Shown: in pieces, positions 62,137-64,000 of the stretch
Numbering within the stretch: the first letter of the stretch is position 1
How the letters are laid out: each line of letters opens with the position of its first letter
DNA from: Achromobacter arsenitoxydans SY8
Lineage (GTDB): Bacteria > Pseudomonadota > Gammaproteobacteria > Burkholderiales > Burkholderiaceae_B
Direction: 5' to 3'
Assembly: GCF_000236785.1 (NCBI RefSeq)
Contig: NZ_AGUF01000056.1
Location: 27,394 to 91,393, forward strand
Length of the DNA: 64,000 nucleotides
Program-made: the position numbers and the translations under genes
The notes under the pieces: model-generated
Database searches by the model: none
What the model saw: only the letters and a program-made list of their open reading frames with translations
What the model was told of the DNA's origin: nothing

Positions 62137-62835
62137 ATGCAAGACATCATCGGCTTGACCCGGCAGCAGATCGCACAACTGCTGGCCAGCGATATTCCCG
62201 ACGGCTCCATCGTCAATCTGGGCATTGGCATGCCGACGCTGGTTGGCGACTACCTGCCGCCCGGCCGCGAAATTCTGCTGCACAGCGAAAACGGCATCCT
62301 TGGCATGGGCCCCGCCGCGGCGGGAGAACAGATCGACCCGGACCTCATCAACGCCAGCCGCCAGCCCATCACGCTGTTGCAGGGCGCGTCCATCACGGAA
62401 CACACCATATCGTTCGCCATGATGCGCGGCGGCCACCTGGACTATGCCGTGCTGGGCGCGTTCCAGGTCTCCGAGCAGGGCGACCTGGCCAACTGGAAAA
62501 CCGACGCGGCCGACGCGATCCCGGCGGTGGGCGGCGCAATGGACCTGGCCGTCGGCGCCAAACAGGTGCTGGTCACCATGGAGCACCGCGGCCGCGACGG
62601 AACGCCCAAGTTGCTCAGGCAATGCACCTATCCGCTGACCGGCAAGGGCGTGGTGTCGCGCATCTACACCGACCTGGCCGTCATCGACGTCGCGCCGGAG
62701 GGCCTGTGCGTGCACGCCATGAAGCAGGGCGTCAGCGCAACCTTCCTGCGCTCGGTCACCGATGCGCCGCTGCATTTCCCGCAGACGCCGCGCACCATCG
62801 TGCTGGATGGCGCCGGCGTACCCCGCTACGAATGA
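62137..62835 (+). CDS. 3-oxoacid (3-oxoadipate-type) CoA-transferase, subunit B
   Basis: 232 residues, starting one base after the subunit A stop. The catalytic glutamate lies in LLHSENGILGMGPAA, the SENG motif of class I CoA-transferases. IVNLGIGMPTLVGDYLPPGR and GGHLDYAVLGAFQVSEQGDL are conserved around the active site. With subunit A it forms the CoA-transferase of the beta-ketoadipate or a related pathway. A thiolase that would complete such a pathway is not in the window. Confidence 0.9.
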   Translation: MQDIIGLTRQQIAQLLASDIPDGSIVNLGIGMPTLVGDYLPPGREILLHSENGILGMGPAAAGEQIDPDLINASRQPITLLQGASITEHTISFAMMRGGHLDYAVLGAFQVSEQGDLANWKTDAADAIPAVGGAMDLAVGAKQVLVTMEHRGRDGTPKLLRQCTYPLTGKGVVSRIYTDLAVIDVAPEGLCVHAMKQGVSATFLRSVTDAPLHFPQTPRTIVLDGAGVPRYE

Positions 62836-62870
62836 AGTCTTGCGCCCGATGCCGGGCAAAGGAGTTCCCG

Positions 62871-63833
62871 ATGATCCGCCCGATCCTGGCCGCCCTGTCG
62901 GCAGGCCTGCTCAGCCTGGGCGCGGCGCACGCCGCGCAGACCTATCCCGACAAGCCCATCACGCTGCTGATCCCCTATCCACCGGGCGGCAGCGCCGACA
63001 TGCTGGCGCGCCCGCTGGGCGCGGAGCTGCAGAAAAAGTGGGGCCAGCCGGTGGTGCTGGAATACAAGCCGGGCGCGGGCGGCGCCATCGCCTCTGCTCA
63101 ATTGGCGCGCGCCAAGCCCGACGGCTACACGCTGCTGATGGTGCTGGCCGCGCACACCATCAACCCCAGCCTGTACCCATCGCTGCCGTACGACACGCGC
63201 AAGGATTTCGCGCCGGTATCGCTGGTCGCCACCTTGCCCATGCTCGTGGCCGCGCCGTTGTCCACGCCCGCCAACACCATTCCAGAACTGATCGCCTACG
63301 GCAAAAGCCATCCCGGCAAACTCAGCTTCGCCTCGGCCGGCAACGGCAACACCAGCCATCTGGCCGCCGAGATGTTCAAGAACCAGACCGGCGCCGACAT
63401 GATGCACGTCCCCTACAAAGGCAGCGGCCCGGCAGTCGTCGCCTTGCTGGGCGGCGAGGTGTCGCTGATGTTCGACAGCATTTCCACGTCGCTGCCGCAA
63501 GTGCAGGCGGGAAAGCTGAAAGCCATCGCAGTCACCGGCGAACGCCGTTCGCCGCTGCTGCCCGACGTCCCCACCGTCGCGGAAAGCGTGCCCGGCTTCG
63601 TGGTGAACGGCTGGTACGGAGTGCTGGCGCCGGCGGGCACGCCAGGGGCGGTGGTGGATACGCTGAGCAAGGGGATTGCAGAGGCGGTATCGACGCCGGC
63701 GCTGAAGCAGCAGTTGGCCGGATACGGCTATGAGGTGACAGGCTCCACGCCGGCGGAGTTCGGCGCGCACATCGAGCGGGAATTGGCGGCTTGGAAGCAG
63801 GCCGTGGAGGTCTCGGGCGCGAAGGTGAATTGA
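62871..63833 (+). CDS. Bug/TctC-family periplasmic solute-binding protein (second copy)
   Basis: 320 residues from ATG 62871 with AAAGGAG. There is a signal peptide (MIRPILAALSAGLLSLGAAHA). Signatures are YPDKPITLLIPYPPGGSADM, QPVVLEYKPGAGGAIASAQL, RAKPDGYTLLMVLAAHTI, MMHVPYKGSGPAVVALLGGE and LLPDVPTVAES. It differs in many positions from the first copy, so the two probably bind different acids or are an old duplication. It ends the run Bug-CoA-transferase A-B-Bug. Confidence 0.92.
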   Translation: MIRPILAALSAGLLSLGAAHAAQTYPDKPITLLIPYPPGGSADMLARPLGAELQKKWGQPVVLEYKPGAGGAIASAQLARAKPDGYTLLMVLAAHTINPSLYPSLPYDTRKDFAPVSLVATLPMLVAAPLSTPANTIPELIAYGKSHPGKLSFASAGNGNTSHLAAEMFKNQTGADMMHVPYKGSGPAVVALLGGEVSLMFDSISTSLPQVQAGKLKAIAVTGERRSPLLPDVPTVAESVPGFVVNGWYGVLAPAGTPGAVVDTLSKGIAEAVSTPALKQQLAGYGYEVTGSTPAEFGAHIERELAAWKQAVEVSGAKVN

Positions 63834-63959
63834 AGGGGCTTGCTGGGTGGTTGCTGGTTTTCGCTGTTGCGTGCATTAGATCTTCGTAGATGCGTATGTC
63901 AGATCTCCGTAGGCCGCCCGACGTCGCGGGCGCCGTGGCTGCTCGCGCCCACGATTGCG

Positions 63960-63981
63960 GTCCGGAGCGTTCGCTCCGGAC
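63960..63981. repeat. Perfect inverted repeat
   Basis: GTCCGGAGCG-TT-CGCTCCGGAC, a perfect ten-base stem with a two-base loop, lies 126 bases after the last gene. No T-run follows. It may be a factor-dependent terminator or an intergenic repeat. The rest of 63834-64000 shows no gene. Confidence 0.5.
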
Positions 63982-64000
63982 TGCCCCGTCGTCATCCTCG

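Overview
The window is high-GC proteobacterial DNA. Its gene content points to Burkholderiales of the Alcaligenaceae type (Bordetella/Achromobacter-like). The evidence is the rpe-gph-trpL-trpE-trpG-trpD-trpC order, two Bug/TctC solute-binding proteins, an AcoR-type regulator next to an acetaldehyde dehydrogenase, and a GcvA-like LysR regulator. This assignment rests on gene content and order, not on a database match. No rRNA, CRISPR array, insertion sequence or phage gene was seen.

Layout. 1-3682: end of an archaic (Csu-type) chaperone-usher pilus operon (chaperone fragment, usher, two-domain spore-coat-U adhesin). 3701-8391: Gcr-like membrane protein, MFS exporter, DUF2809 protein, small hypothetical protein. 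8549-16901: the most unusual block. It holds a heme-oxygenase-like diiron (HDO) protein, two [2Fe-2S] ferredoxins around a small unrecognised protein, an FCD-type GntR regulator, a TauE/SafE permease, a large organic-anion-type permease, an aldehyde dehydrogenase, a GlcG/HbpS protein and a ferredoxin-type flavoreductase. A GTATAC-centred site lies in the intergenic region ahead of every catabolic or transport unit, and an identical 14-mer precedes both the HDO and the dehydrogenase operons. 16938-25150: UspA, DUF3300 and DUF2950 proteins, a YVTN propeller/NodB deacetylase/fatty-acid-hydroxylase run, a thioesterase and a DUF1254 protein.

25448-37545: a self-contained selenium and formate locus. 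It encodes a selenocysteine formate dehydrogenase (in-frame UGA plus SECIS), its FeS and cytochrome subunits, FdhE, SelA, SelB, tRNA-Sec and SelD. A pair of Tat-type exported proteins (transglutaminase-like, thioredoxin-like) lies on the other strand between tRNA-Sec and selD. 37566-43967: LysR regulator, DUF2917 protein, DsbA-fold isomerase, then DUF779 and acetaldehyde dehydrogenase under a sigma-54 promoter, divergent from an AcoR-type activator with a palindromic site between them.

44041-49718: tryptophan operon with a readable attenuator (24-residue leader peptide with four Trp codons, terminator hairpin, candidate antiterminator pairing), preceded by gph and rpe. 49872-54716: apaG, mltA, a UbiH-type hydroxylase, dsbC and a D-2-hydroxyacid dehydrogenase. 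54854-56103: an AT-richer two-gene islet. It encodes an L,D-transpeptidase-like protein without a signal peptide, overlapped by a small lipoprotein, and looks like an effector/immunity pair. 56193-63833: ttcA, folB, a flavin reductase-like protein, an enol-lactonase-like hydrolase divergent from a LysR regulator, and a 3-oxoacid CoA-transferase pair between two Bug solute-binding proteins.

The two places where an undescribed system seems most likely are the HDO/ferredoxin regulon (8549-16901) and the effector/immunity-like islet (55005-56103).
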